This document shows, piece after piece, positions 38,531-46,644 of a DNA stretch of 64,000 nt (position 1 is the first letter of the stretch; each line of letters begins with the position of its first letter). This DNA is from Pelomonas sp. CA6 (GTDB taxonomy: Bacteria > Pseudomonadota > Gammaproteobacteria > Burkholderiales > Burkholderiaceae_C): NCBI RefSeq assembly GCF_022549225.1, contig NZ_JAKZFD010000001.1, positions 762,831-826,830 of the forward strand. Direction: 5' to 3'. Under the pieces are notes generated by a model. The model was not told the DNA's origin and ran no database searches. It was given only the letters and a program-made list of their open reading frames with translations. The position numbers and the translations under genes were made by a program.

Positions 38531-39025
38531 ATGAACCCGATGAATTTGAGGATAGGCGAGGGCTGGGACACCCACCAGCTGGTCACCGGCCGCCCGCTGA
38601 TCCTGGGCGGCATTGCCATCCCGCACAGCCACGGGCTGCTGGGCCATTCCGATGCCGACGCGCTGGCCCACGCGATCACCGACGCGCTGCTGGGCGCCGC
38701 GGCCCTGGGCGACATCGGCAAGCTCTTCCCCGACACCGCCGCCGAGTTCAAGGGCGCCGATTCGATGCTGCTGCTGGCCGAGGCCACGCGGCGCGTGCGC
38801 GAGCAGGGCTGGCAGATCGTCAACATCGACAGCACCATCGTTGCTCAGGCGCCCAAGATGGCGCCCCATATCCCTGCGATGCGCGAGCGCCTGGCCGCGG
38901 TGCTGGGCGTGGCGCCGCAGCAGGTCAACGTGAAGGCGAAGACGGCCGAGAAAATGGGGCCGGTTGGCGAGGGCCGCGCGATCGAGGCGCGCGCCGTCTG
39001 CCTGTTGGCGGCCGTGGCCGCCTGA
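38531..39025 (+). CDS. ispF: IspF, 2-C-methyl-D-erythritol 2,4-cyclodiphosphate synthase
   Basis: A 164-residue trimeric zinc enzyme that cyclises the CDP-methylerythritol phosphate made by IspD and IspE. Metal ligands D13 and H15 are in EGWDTHQL, and H47 in [20 protein letters not shown] and the closing [19 protein letters not shown] are typical. GAGGAAA precedes the ATG. Convergent with envZ, 30 bp between stops. Confidence 0.95.
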   Translation: MNPMNLRIGEGWDTHQLVTGRPLILGGIAIPHSHGLLGHSDADALAHAITDALLGAAALGDIGKLFPDTAAEFKGADSMLLLAEATRRVREQGWQIVNIDSTIVAQAPKMAPHIPAMRERLAAVLGVAPQQVNVKAKTAEKMGPVGEGRAIEARAVCLLAAVAA

Positions 39026-39055
39026 GCCCCGCCTTGGCGGCGGGCGGCCGTCGCT

Positions 39056-40381
39056 TCAGCCGGTCGCCTTCTTGAGCCGCACCAGGCTCTGGAAGCCGCC
39101 GTCCGGCGCATTGCCCAGCGCGAGCTGGCCGCCCATGCGCTGCAGCGACTTCTCGACGATGGCCAGGCCCAGGCCGGCGCCGGTCGCCGCGGTACGCGCG
39201 GCGTCGCCACGGAAGAAGGGCGTGGTGAGCTTGGAAAGCTTGTCCGGCGGCACGCCGGGCCCGTGGTCGCGCACCTGCAACTGCACCCAGGAGCCCTGGA
39301 TGCTGGCGCTGACGTCCACCAGCGCCGGTTCGTCGGGTCCGTGGCCGTAGCGGCGCGCGTTCTCGAACAGGTTCAGCAGCACGCGCGCCAGCTCGGTGCT
39401 GTCGCCCCAGACCTTGAGACCCTCGGGCACGTTGACCTGGATGCGGATCTGCTGCGGGTCGCGGAAGGCCATGGCCTCGCGCTCCACCAGCTCGGCCAAC
39501 TCCAGGCTTTCCTGCTGCATGTCGCTGGGCCGGGCATAGTCCATGAACTTGTTGATGATGGCGTCGAGCTGGTCGATGTCCAGCGCCATGTAGTGGCGCG
39601 CCTGCTCGTCGCTGACGCTCATCTCCACCTCCAGCCGCAGCCGCGCCAAGGGCGTGCGCAGGTCGTGCGAGATGCCGGCCAGCATCACGCTGCGGTCTTC
39701 CTCCATCTTGGCCAGCTCGCGCGCCATGCGGTTGAAGCCCATGTTGACCTCGCGGATCTCGCTGGTCAGGGTGCTTTCGTCCAGGCGTGAGTCGTACTCA
39801 CCCTCGCGGATGCGGCCGGCGGCGATGGAGAGTTCGCGCAGCGGCTGGTTGATCAAGCGCGCGATCGCCGCCGCGCCCAGCAGCGAGGCCACCAGTGCGA
39901 TCAGCAGCCACCACCAGTTGGTCGACAGCGTGACCTGCAGCGGCACCGGGCTGGTCTGCAGCCAGAAATGGTCCTCGCCGATCGCGAAGCGCACCCACAG
40001 CCCGGGGACGCCGTTGAGGCTGCGCGCCACCACGGTTTGTGGCCCCAGCCGGCCCACCAGCTCGCGGTTCAGCCGCTGCGCGAAGGGCGTGGTGTCGAAG
40101 GCCTGCCATTGGTCGCCGGCCTCGGCCACCTCGACCTGCACGGCCTCGCTGCGCGACAGCGACTTCACCGTCGCGACGCGGTTGATCGGGTCGCTGTTCT
40201 CCAGCGCGATGCGCGACAGATTGACCAGCCCAGCGAGCTGCTGCGCGGTGTCCAGCGCGCGCGGCTCGGCTTCCAGGGCCTTGAAGGTCTGTTGCCAGGC
40301 CAGCACCCCGGCCGCCAGCAGCAGGGCCAGCAGCGCGAAGGTGCGCCAGAAGAGATTGAGGGCGAGACGGGGTGGAGCCAC
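39056..40381 (-). CDS. envZ: EnvZ-like osmosensor histidine kinase
   Basis: A 441-residue inner-membrane sensor kinase. Transmembrane segments lie near 11-30 and 156-174 with a periplasmic loop between, followed by HAMP, the H-box LAGISHDLRTPLARLR with phospho-acceptor His239, and an ATPase domain (VLLNLFENARRYG, RDHGPGVPPDKL, GAGLGLAIVEKSL). It phosphorylates the OmpR protein encoded 32 bp upstream in the same leftward operon. Pairing and architecture support EnvZ; what it senses here is unknown. Confidence 0.9.
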   Translation of the reverse strand: MAPPRLALNLFWRTFALLALLLAAGVLAWQQTFKALEAEPRALDTAQQLAGLVNLSRIALENSDPINRVATVKSLSRSEAVQVEVAEAGDQWQAFDTTPFAQRLNRELVGRLGPQTVVARSLNGVPGLWVRFAIGEDHFWLQTSPVPLQVTLSTNWWWLLIALVASLLGAAAIARLINQPLRELSIAAGRIREGEYDSRLDESTLTSEIREVNMGFNRMARELAKMEEDRSVMLAGISHDLRTPLARLRLEVEMSVSDEQARHYMALDIDQLDAIINKFMDYARPSDMQQESLELAELVEREAMAFRDPQQIRIQVNVPEGLKVWGDSTELARVLLNLFENARRYGHGPDEPALVDVSASIQGSWVQLQVRDHGPGVPPDKLSKLTTPFFRGDAARTAATGAGLGLAIVEKSLQRMGGQLALGNAPDGGFQSLVRLKKATG

Positions 40382-40413
40382 GGCGCGGGCGGTCTACGGT
40401 CAGGGCCGAAGGC

Positions 40414-41142
40414 TCAGGCGTTCTCGTCGGGCACGAAGACGTAGCCCACGCCCCAGACGGTCTGGATGAAGCGCGGCTGGGCCGGGTCTTCCTCCAGCAG
40501 CTTGCGCAGGCGTGAGACCTGCACGTCCAGGCTGCGGTCGAAGGGCTCGAACTCTCGGCCGCGCGCCAGCATGGCCAGCTTGTCGCGCGACAGCGGCTGG
40601 CGCGGATGGCGCACCAGGGCCTTGAGCATGGAGAACTCGCCGGTGGTCAGCGGCACGGGCTCGCCGTTCTTGGCCAGGCGGCGCAGCGCGAGGTCGAACT
40701 CGAAGGGGCCGAAGACCACGGTCATGGGCTCCTTGGACGGCGCGCCGGGCGCCTCGGGCGGCGGGCGGCGGCGCAGCACCGCGTTGATGCGCGCCAGCAG
40801 CTCGCGCGGGTTGAAGGGCTTGGCCAGGTAGTCGTCGGCGCCCACCTCCAGCCCGACGATGCGGTCCACCTCCTCGACCTTGGCGGTGAGCATGATGATG
40901 GGCGTGTTGTCGCCGGCGGCGCGCAGGCGGCGGCAGACGGACAGGCCGTCCTCGCCCGGCAGCATCAGGTCCAGCACGATCAGGTCCACGGTCTCGCGGG
41001 TGAGCTGCTTGTTCAGCGCCTTGCTGTCCTCGGCCAGCAAGACTTCAAAGCCTTCCTGGCTCAGGTAGCGGCGCAGCAGATCGCGGATGCGCGCATCGTC
41101 GTCGACGACGAGGATGCGGTTGGCACGGCTGTTGTTCTGCAT
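40414..41142 (-). CDS. ompR: OmpR, DNA-binding response regulator
   Basis: A 242-residue response regulator: receiver domain with acidic pocket VVDDDARIR and phospho-acceptor Asp58 (LIVLDLMLPGEDG), then a winged-helix domain ending VSRLRKLLEEDP and IQTVWGVGYVFVPD. It controls outer-membrane protein genes in many proteobacteria; the porin at 54197 is a possible target. AAGGAGG precedes the ATG. envZ follows. Upstream TTTGTAAC copies could be autoregulatory sites. Confidence 0.94.
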   Translation of the reverse strand: MQNNSRANRILVVDDDARIRDLLRRYLSQEGFEVLLAEDSKALNKQLTRETVDLIVLDLMLPGEDGLSVCRRLRAAGDNTPIIMLTAKVEEVDRIVGLEVGADDYLAKPFNPRELLARINAVLRRRPPPEAPGAPSKEPMTVVFGPFEFDLALRRLAKNGEPVPLTTGEFSMLKALVRHPRQPLSRDKLAMLARGREFEPFDRSLDVQVSRLRKLLEEDPAQPRFIQTVWGVGYVFVPDENA

Positions 41143-41165
41143 GACGGTCCTCCTTCAGCAGGGAA

Positions 41166-41239
41166 TTTGTAACAGGGCCATTGTGGGGGTGTTTTTCTGC
41201 GGATTTAGCGGCTCGCTGCAGCGTTTACCGGTTTGTAAC
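41166..41239. promoter_or_regulatory. Repeated TTTGTAAC elements upstream of ompR, candidate OmpR sites
   Basis: TTTGTAAC occurs at 41166-41173 and 41232-41239; the second is part of GTTTACCGGTTTGTAAC. OmpR boxes contain GTTTAC/GTAAC-like half sites, and ompR starts at 41142. Autoregulation is therefore suggested, but not shown. Confidence 0.4.
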
Positions 41240-41382
41240 AACTCGGCCCGCAGGGCCGTGCTGTCCCCGTCGCATCGGGGATTGGCAGCGTTCGCGGCCG
41301 CGATTGCTGCGGTTTATGGTCGAAATCGCCGCTCCACAGCGGTTATTCTGAAAGTCTGTTCCCATCAATCAGGAGGTTCCCG

Positions 41383-42120
41383 ATGTCCCGCAAAGCTCTT
41401 GTCCTTGCGATCACCGCCCTGTCGGCCAGCCTGGGCGCCTTGAGCGCCCAGGCCGCGCCGGGCGACGGTCCGCACCGCGACGTGATCACGCTGTCGGCCA
41501 CCGGGTCCGCCGAGGTCAGCCGCGACACCATTCAGCTGGTGTTCTCCACGACCAAGGAGGGCAGCGACGCCGGCCAGGTCCAGGCGCAGCTCAAGCAGGC
41601 GCTGGATGCTGCGCTCACCGAGGCGCGCAAGATCGCCAAGCCCGGCGGCCAGGTGGAGGTGCAGACCGGCAACTTCTCGCTCTATCCGCGCTATGCGCAA
41701 CAGGCGAAGAACGCCGGGCCGCAGATCACCGGCTGGCAGGGCAGTGCCGAGCTGATGGTGGAGGGCAAGGACATCACCGCGATCTCCCAGCTCAGCGGCC
41801 GCATCGCCAGCATGAGCATCGCGCGGGTGGGCTACGGCCTGTCGCGCGAGGCGCGCGAAAAGCTGGAGTCCGAGGTGACCGCCCAGGCCATCGAGCGCTT
41901 CAAGCTGAAGGCGGCCGACTACGCCCGCCAGTTCGGCTACAAGAACTGGCAGCTGGGCGAGGTCAGCGTCAACGCGGACCAGGCCGTGCCGCCCATGCCC
42001 ATGATGGCGGCGCCGCGCTTCAAGGCCGCGATGGCGGGGGCCGACGAATCGCTGCCGGTCGAGGCGGGCAAGGCCACGGTCAGCGCCACGGTCAGCGGTT
42101 CGGTGCTGTTGAGCAAGTAA
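41383..42120 (+). CDS. SIMPL-domain (DUF541) periplasmic protein
   Basis: A 245-residue exported protein. The signal peptide MSRKALVLAITALSASLGAL leads to cleavage near AQA. The mature part is a SIMPL domain: VITLSATGSAEVSRDTIQLV, then GGQVEVQTGNFSLYPRY. Members occur in the periplasm or envelope and some relate to outer-membrane or oxidative-stress functions; the role here is unknown. AGGAGG lies about 7 bases before the ATG. It is divergent from ompR by 240 bp and shares a bidirectional terminator with bdhA. Confidence 0.88.
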   Translation: MSRKALVLAITALSASLGALSAQAAPGDGPHRDVITLSATGSAEVSRDTIQLVFSTTKEGSDAGQVQAQLKQALDAALTEARKIAKPGGQVEVQTGNFSLYPRYAQQAKNAGPQITGWQGSAELMVEGKDITAISQLSGRIASMSIARVGYGLSREAREKLESEVTAQAIERFKLKAADYARQFGYKNWQLGEVSVNADQAVPPMPMMAAPRFKAAMAGADESLPVEAGKATVSATVSGSVLLSK

Positions 42121-42165
42121 GCGCTTGGCGCGCGGGGCGGCCAGGCCGCCCCGCCGCCGCTTACT
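42116..42165. terminator. Bidirectional terminator shared by the SIMPL gene and bdhA
   Basis: A 50-bp near-perfect palindrome. The core GCGGGGCGGC (42132-42141) pairs exactly with GCCGCCCCGC (42145-42154), and the outer arms AGTAAGCG (42116-42123) and CGCTTACT (42158-42165) pair exactly. The outer arms contain the stop codons of both convergent genes (TAA 42118-42120, and TAA on the other strand at 42163-42161). Confidence 0.8.
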
Positions 42166-42943
42166 GCGCGGTCCAGCCGCCGTCCAGTGCCCAGGACTGG
42201 CCGCGCACATTGGCGGCGGCCTCGGAGCACAGGAACACGGTCAGCTCGCCCAGTTGCTCGGGCGTGGTGAACTGCAGCGAAGGCTGCTTCTCGGCGAGCA
42301 GGCGGCGCTTGGCCTCGTCGCCATCCACGCCGTCGGCCAGCGCGCGCGCGTCCACCTGCTTCTGCACCAGCGGGGTCAGCACCCAGCCGGGGCAGATCGC
42401 GTTGACGGTGACGGGCGTGGTGGCGGTCTCCAGCGCGACGGTCTTGGTCAAGCCCACCAGGCCATGCTTGGCGGCAACGTAGGCGGACTTGTTCGTCGAC
42501 GCCACCAGGCCGTGCACCGACGCGATGTTGACGACGCGGCCCCAGCCGCGCTGCTTCATGCCCGGCAGGGCCAGGCGCATGGTGTGGAAGGCGGAGCTGA
42601 GGTTGATCGCGATGATCGCGTCCCAGCGCTCGATGGGGAACTCGTCCAGCGGCGCCACATGCTGGATGCCGGCGTTGTTGACCAGGATGTCGCAGCCGCC
42701 GAAATCGCGGTCGATCTGCGCCATCATCTCGGCGATCTGCGCCGGCTGGCTCATGTCCGCGCCGTGGTAGCCCACGCGTATGCCATGCGCCGCGCCGGCC
42801 TCGCGCACCAGGGCCTGAGGTTCCTCGGCGTCGCCGAAGCCGTTGAGCACGACGTTGGCGCCCTGGCGGGCCAGACTCAGTGCAATCCCCAATCCGATTC
42901 CGCTGGTCGAGCCAGTCACCAATGCTGTCTTGCCATTCAACAT
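42161..42943 (-). CDS. bdhA: 3-hydroxybutyrate dehydrogenase (SDR family)
   Basis: A 260-residue short-chain dehydrogenase that interconverts 3-hydroxybutyrate and acetoacetate, used in mobilising polyhydroxybutyrate. The NAD-binding motif is TGSTSGIGLGIA, NAG is in ILVNNAGIQHV, and the catalytic Tyr-Lys pair is in SAYVAAKHGLVGLTK. The C-terminal WALDGGWTAQ is typical of bacterial BdhA. It is divergent from the alpha/beta hydrolase gene with 48 bp between. Confidence 0.9.
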   Translation of the reverse strand: MLNGKTALVTGSTSGIGLGIALSLARQGANVVLNGFGDAEEPQALVREAGAAHGIRVGYHGADMSQPAQIAEMMAQIDRDFGGCDILVNNAGIQHVAPLDEFPIERWDAIIAINLSSAFHTMRLALPGMKQRGWGRVVNIASVHGLVASTNKSAYVAAKHGLVGLTKTVALETATTPVTVNAICPGWVLTPLVQKQVDARALADGVDGDEAKRRLLAEKQPSLQFTTPEQLGELTVFLCSEAAANVRGQSWALDGGWTAQ

Positions 42944-42991
42944 GCCTTAGCCTCGCGAGGGTTGTTAGGATGAGTCCAAAGGATAAGCGCG

Positions 42992-43867
42992 ATGACTGAA
43001 CCCCGGCTGAAATCAGTGCCATGTCTCAACCCCTGCGGCCTGCATCGCATGGCCTATTGGGAGTGGGGCGACGCGACCAACCCGCGCGTGGTGGTCTGCG
43101 TGCATGGGCTGTCGCGCCAGGGGCGGGATTTCGACGCGCTGGCGCGCGAGCTGGCGGCGGAGTTCCGCGTCGTCTGCCCGGACGTGGTCGGGCGCGGCGC
43201 GTCCGACTGGCTGATGGATCCGTCGCGCTACCAGGTGCCGCAGTACCTCGCGGACATGATCACGCTGATCGCACGCTTAGACGTCGAACAACTGGCCTGG
43301 GTGGGGACCTCCATGGGCGGGCTGATCGGCATGGCACTGGCGGCGCTGCCGGGCAGCCCGGTGGCGCGGCTGGTGCTCAATGACGTCGGGCCGCGCATCG
43401 AGTTCGAGGCGCTGCAGCGCATCGCCGGCTACCTGGGGCGGGCGCCGCTGTTCGAATCGCTGCAGCAAGGCGCGGACTATCTGCGCAGCATCTCGCAGGG
43501 CTTCGGTCCGCAGAGCGAGGCCGAGTGGCTGGCGCTGTCCGCTCCCATGTTCAAGCCGGAGGGGGACCAGCTGCGGCTGCACTACGATCCGCGCATCGCC
43601 CAGGGCCTGGCCGGGCTCACGCCGGAGCTGGCTCAGGCCGGCGAGGCGCAGCTGTGGATGGCCTATGACGCACTGCGCTGCCCCACGCTGCTGCTGCGCG
43701 GCGCGGAGTCCGACCTGCTGACCGCGGCGACCGCCGAGGCGATGACGCAGCGCGGCCCGCGCGCCACGCTGCTGACCTTGAGCGGCATCGGCCATGCCCC
43801 CATGTTGAACAAGCCGGAGCAGATCGCGCCGGTGAAGGATTTCCTGCGCGGCCTTGCGCCCGCGTGA
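42992..43867 (+). CDS. Alpha/beta hydrolase
   Basis: A 291-residue alpha/beta-hydrolase-fold enzyme. The oxyanion motif is CVHGLSRQG, the nucleophile Ser107 is in WVGTSMGGLIGMAL, the acid is probably Asp in LLRGAESDLLT, and the His is in SGIGHAPMLN. The substrate is unknown; position opposite bdhA would suit an esterase acting on hydroxybutyrate oligomers, which is only a guess. relA begins 26 bp downstream. Confidence 0.85.
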   Translation: MTEPRLKSVPCLNPCGLHRMAYWEWGDATNPRVVVCVHGLSRQGRDFDALARELAAEFRVVCPDVVGRGASDWLMDPSRYQVPQYLADMITLIARLDVEQLAWVGTSMGGLIGMALAALPGSPVARLVLNDVGPRIEFEALQRIAGYLGRAPLFESLQQGADYLRSISQGFGPQSEAEWLALSAPMFKPEGDQLRLHYDPRIAQGLAGLTPELAQAGEAQLWMAYDALRCPTLLLRGAESDLLTAATAEAMTQRGPRATLLTLSGIGHAPMLNKPEQIAPVKDFLRGLAPA

Positions 43868-43892
43868 TGTCGAGAAGTTTGGACCATCGCGA

Positions 43893-46172
43893 ATGAAGAC
43901 GGAGTTGGGGCTGCGCGCCGAGCAGGCGGCGCCCATCGTGGCACTGCTGGATGAAGACCTGCCGCACCGCCTGCCCGGCGCGGCGCCCAGCGAGGACGAT
44001 GAACAGGACGAAGACCCGCTGCGCCGGGCGCGCCGCTTTGCCGCGCCGCTGCTGCGCGGCGAGGTGCTGGACAGCGGCGAGCCGGCGCTGGCGCATGCCG
44101 ACGGCGTGGCGGCCATCCTGGCCGGCATTGGCGCCGCGCCGGCGATGCAGGCCGCCTCCTACCTGGTCTATGCCGGCGACTACCTGAACAAGCCCGAGGA
44201 GACCGTGGCCCGCGCCTTCGGCGACAGCTATGCCGGGCTGGTGATGCACACGCGGCGCCTGGTGCAGATCCAGCGCGCGGCGCGCGAGGCCGAGGTCGAG
44301 CAGCAGCGCCGCCAGGAGCAGACCGAGCTGGTGCGCAAGATGCTGCTGGCCTTTTCGCGCGATCTGCGCGTGGTGCTGCTGCGCCTGGCCTCGCGGCTGC
44401 AGACCCTGCGCTGGCATGCCGCCAGCAAGACGGACTGCCCCAAGGCCCTGGCCAGCGAGTCGCTGCAGGTCTTCGCACCGCTGGCCAACCGGCTGGGCAT
44501 CTGGCAGATCAAATGGGAGCTGGAGGACCTGTCCTTCCGCTTCCTCGAACCCGAGGCCTACCGCGACCTTGCGCGTGCGCTGCACGAGAAGCGCCTGGAA
44601 CGCGAGCAGGCGGTGGAGACCGCGCGCGCGCAGCTGGAGGCGCAGCTGCGCGGCTTCGGCGTCTCGGCCGAGGTGCAGGGGCGGCCCAAGCATCTCTACA
44701 GCATCTGGAAGAAGATGCGCGGCAAGGGGCTGGACCTGGCGCGCGTGTTCGACCTGCGCGCGCTGCGCGTGATCGTGCCCAATGTGCAGGCCTGCTATGT
44801 CGTGCTGTCCAAGTTGCACGAGCTGTACCAGCCGGTCGACGGCGAGTTCGACGACTACATCGCCAAGCCCAAGCCCAACGGCTACCAGTCGCTGCACACC
44901 GTGGTGATCGCCGCGGACGGCAAGGCCATGGAGGTGCAGATCCGCACCCGCGAGATGCATGAGCACGCCGAGCACGGCGTGGCCGCGCACTGGGCCTACA
45001 AGGAGGCCGGCACCAAGGGTTACGCGGGCGTCAGCGCCGCGGGCGAGTTCGAGGAACAGGTGGCGCAGGCGCGCAAGGCCGTGCTGCGTCAGCTGCTGGC
45101 CTGGGAGCGCGACTTCGCCGCGGGCGGGGGCGGCGGCCCCGCGTTCGACGACCGCATCTACGTCTTCACGCCGCAGGCCAACGTGGTGGAGCTGTGTGCC
45201 GACGCCACCGCGATCGACTTCGCCTACGCGCTGCACACCGACCTGGGCCACCGCTGCCGCGGCGCCAAGGTCGACGGGCAGATGGTGCCGCTGAACACGC
45301 CGCTGCGCAGCGGGCAGACCGTGGAAGTGAGCTCGGTGAAGGAGGGCGGGCCGTCGCTGGACTGGCTCAACCCCGAACTGGGCTATCTGCAAAGCCCGCG
45401 CAGCCGCGCCAAGGTGCGCGCCTGGTTCAACGCCCAGGTGCAGGCCCAGACCCGCGCCAAGGGCCGCGAGCTGGTCGAAAAGCTGCTGCAGCGCGAAGGC
45501 CGGACCGCGATCAAGCTGGAGGAGCTGGCCTCGCGCCTGGGCTTCAAGAACGCCGACGCGTTGTTCGAAGTGGTGGGCAAGGACGAGTACTCGCTGCGCA
45601 ACATCGAGACCCTGCTGCGCCCGCCCAAGCCCGAGGCCGACGAGGACCAACTGCTGGCGCAGAAGCACACCCGCTCGACCCGGCCCGGTGCCGGCGGCAG
45701 CGGCGTGCTGGTTGTCGGCGTGGATTCGCTGCTGACCCAGCTGGCGCGCTGCTGCCGGCCCGCGCCGCCCGATGCCATCACCGGCTACGTGACGCGCGGC
45801 AAGGGCGTGGCCATCCATCGCTGCGACTGCGCCAACCTGCGCCAGATGGCCGCCAGCAGCCCCGAACGTGTGATCGCCGTGGCCTGGGGCGAGCCGGCCA
45901 GCGACAAGGGTGGGAAACCGGTGCTCTATCCGGTGGACCTGGTGCTGGAAACCCAGGACCGCCCGGGCCTGTTGCGCGACGTGCTGGAAGTGTTCGCCAA
46001 GGACAAGCTCAACGTCACCTCGGTCAACCACCAAAGCGGCCAGGGCCGCCCGGCGCGCAGCGATCTGTCGCGCATGAACTTCACCGTCGAAGTCAGCGAT
46101 GCCGCGCGGCTCAATCAGACATTGACGGCGCTGACCCAGCTCAAGGGCGTGCGCAGCGCGCGGCGGCGCTGA
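43893..46172 (+). CDS. relA: RelA, (p)ppGpp synthetase
   Basis: A 759-residue RelA/SpoT-family protein making the stringent-response alarmone when uncharged tRNA enters the ribosome. The hydrolase region is degenerate: HADGVAAIL is kept but the catalytic His-Asp pair is absent, which marks it as synthetase-only. The synthetase core has GRPKHLYSIWKKM and DDYIAKPKPNGYQSLHT, TGS domain IYVFTPQANVVEL, and the C-terminal ACT domain from LVLETQDRPGLLRDVLEVF. ATG 43893 (MKTELGLRA) is used. A hairpin at 46183-46201 follows. Confidence 0.93.
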   Translation: MKTELGLRAEQAAPIVALLDEDLPHRLPGAAPSEDDEQDEDPLRRARRFAAPLLRGEVLDSGEPALAHADGVAAILAGIGAAPAMQAASYLVYAGDYLNKPEETVARAFGDSYAGLVMHTRRLVQIQRAAREAEVEQQRRQEQTELVRKMLLAFSRDLRVVLLRLASRLQTLRWHAASKTDCPKALASESLQVFAPLANRLGIWQIKWELEDLSFRFLEPEAYRDLARALHEKRLEREQAVETARAQLEAQLRGFGVSAEVQGRPKHLYSIWKKMRGKGLDLARVFDLRALRVIVPNVQACYVVLSKLHELYQPVDGEFDDYIAKPKPNGYQSLHTVVIAADGKAMEVQIRTREMHEHAEHGVAAHWAYKEAGTKGYAGVSAAGEFEEQVAQARKAVLRQLLAWERDFAAGGGGGPAFDDRIYVFTPQANVVELCADATAIDFAYALHTDLGHRCRGAKVDGQMVPLNTPLRSGQTVEVSSVKEGGPSLDWLNPELGYLQSPRSRAKVRAWFNAQVQAQTRAKGRELVEKLLQREGRTAIKLEELASRLGFKNADALFEVVGKDEYSLRNIETLLRPPKPEADEDQLLAQKHTRSTRPGAGGSGVLVVGVDSLLTQLARCCRPAPPDAITGYVTRGKGVAIHRCDCANLRQMAASSPERVIAVAWGEPASDKGGKPVLYPVDLVLETQDRPGLLRDVLEVFAKDKLNVTSVNHQSGQGRPARSDLSRMNFTVEVSDAARLNQTLTALTQLKGVRSARRR

Positions 46173-46182
46173 ACGAGCCCGC

Positions 46183-46201
46183 GCACGGGGCAGCCCCGTG
46201 C
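46183..46201 (+). terminator. Hairpin after relA
   Basis: GCACGGGG (46183-46190) and CCCCGTGC (46194-46201) form an 8-bp stem with a 3-base loop, 10 bp after the relA stop. There is no T-run, so termination strength is uncertain. Confidence 0.5.
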
Positions 46202-46242
46202 CGTGGCCTTGCCTGGCTTCAGAGAGAAAAGTCGCGCAGCTG

Positions 46243-46272
46243 TAGACACATCAAAAAAATGCGTGCTATACT
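46243..46272 (+). promoter_or_regulatory. Sigma-70 promoter of the tRNA-Val gene
   Basis: TAGACA (46243-46248) and TATACT (46267-46272) are separated by 18 bases and both match consensus at five of six positions. The predicted start is about 46279, a few bases before the mature tRNA end at 46285. Confidence 0.7.
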
Positions 46273-46284
46273 GCGAAGCTCTTC

Positions 46285-46361
46285 AGGCGCGTAGCTCAGT
46301 TGGTTAGAGCACCACCTTGACATGGTGGGGGTCGTTGGTTCGAATCCAATCGCGCCTACCA
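46285..46361 (+). tRNA. tRNA-Val (GAC anticodon)
   Basis: A complete 77-nt cloverleaf: acceptor AGGCGCG pairs with CGCGCCT; D-arm GCTC/GAGC; anticodon stem CCACC/GGTGG with loop TTGACAT and anticodon GAC; T-arm GTTGG TTCGAAT CCAAT; then ACCA, so the CCA end is encoded. GAC reads valine codons GUC/GUU. A promoter lies upstream and a strong terminator just downstream. Confidence 0.97.
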
Positions 46362-46376
46362 AATTCGGTAGGAACA

Positions 46377-46412
46377 AAAGCCCGGCACGATAAATTTCGT
46401 GCCGGGCTTTTT
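46377..46412 (+). terminator. Rho-independent terminator of tRNA-Val
   Basis: AAAGCCCGGCACGA and TCGTGCCGGGCTTT form a long stem with a short AT-rich loop, followed by a T-run. It lies 15 bp after the tRNA. Confidence 0.9.
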
Positions 46413-46644
46413 GTTTGGTCGGGTGCTGCTGAATGGGAATTCAGCGGCCACATGTGCGTCGTCCCACCGACGCCGGTCGCATCGAGCCGGCTTCCCTGAA
46501 GCTGGAGCCCCGGCTGGCGCCCCCCCGTTATCACACCTGTCTGGGGTATCCATCGGGGATTGCCGCAGCGCCCACCTGCCAGCCTTGGCAGTTGCCGCAT
46601 TCGTTCCAGCTCGCCATCGTTGCGTGAGCCAACGGGGAGGCGAG

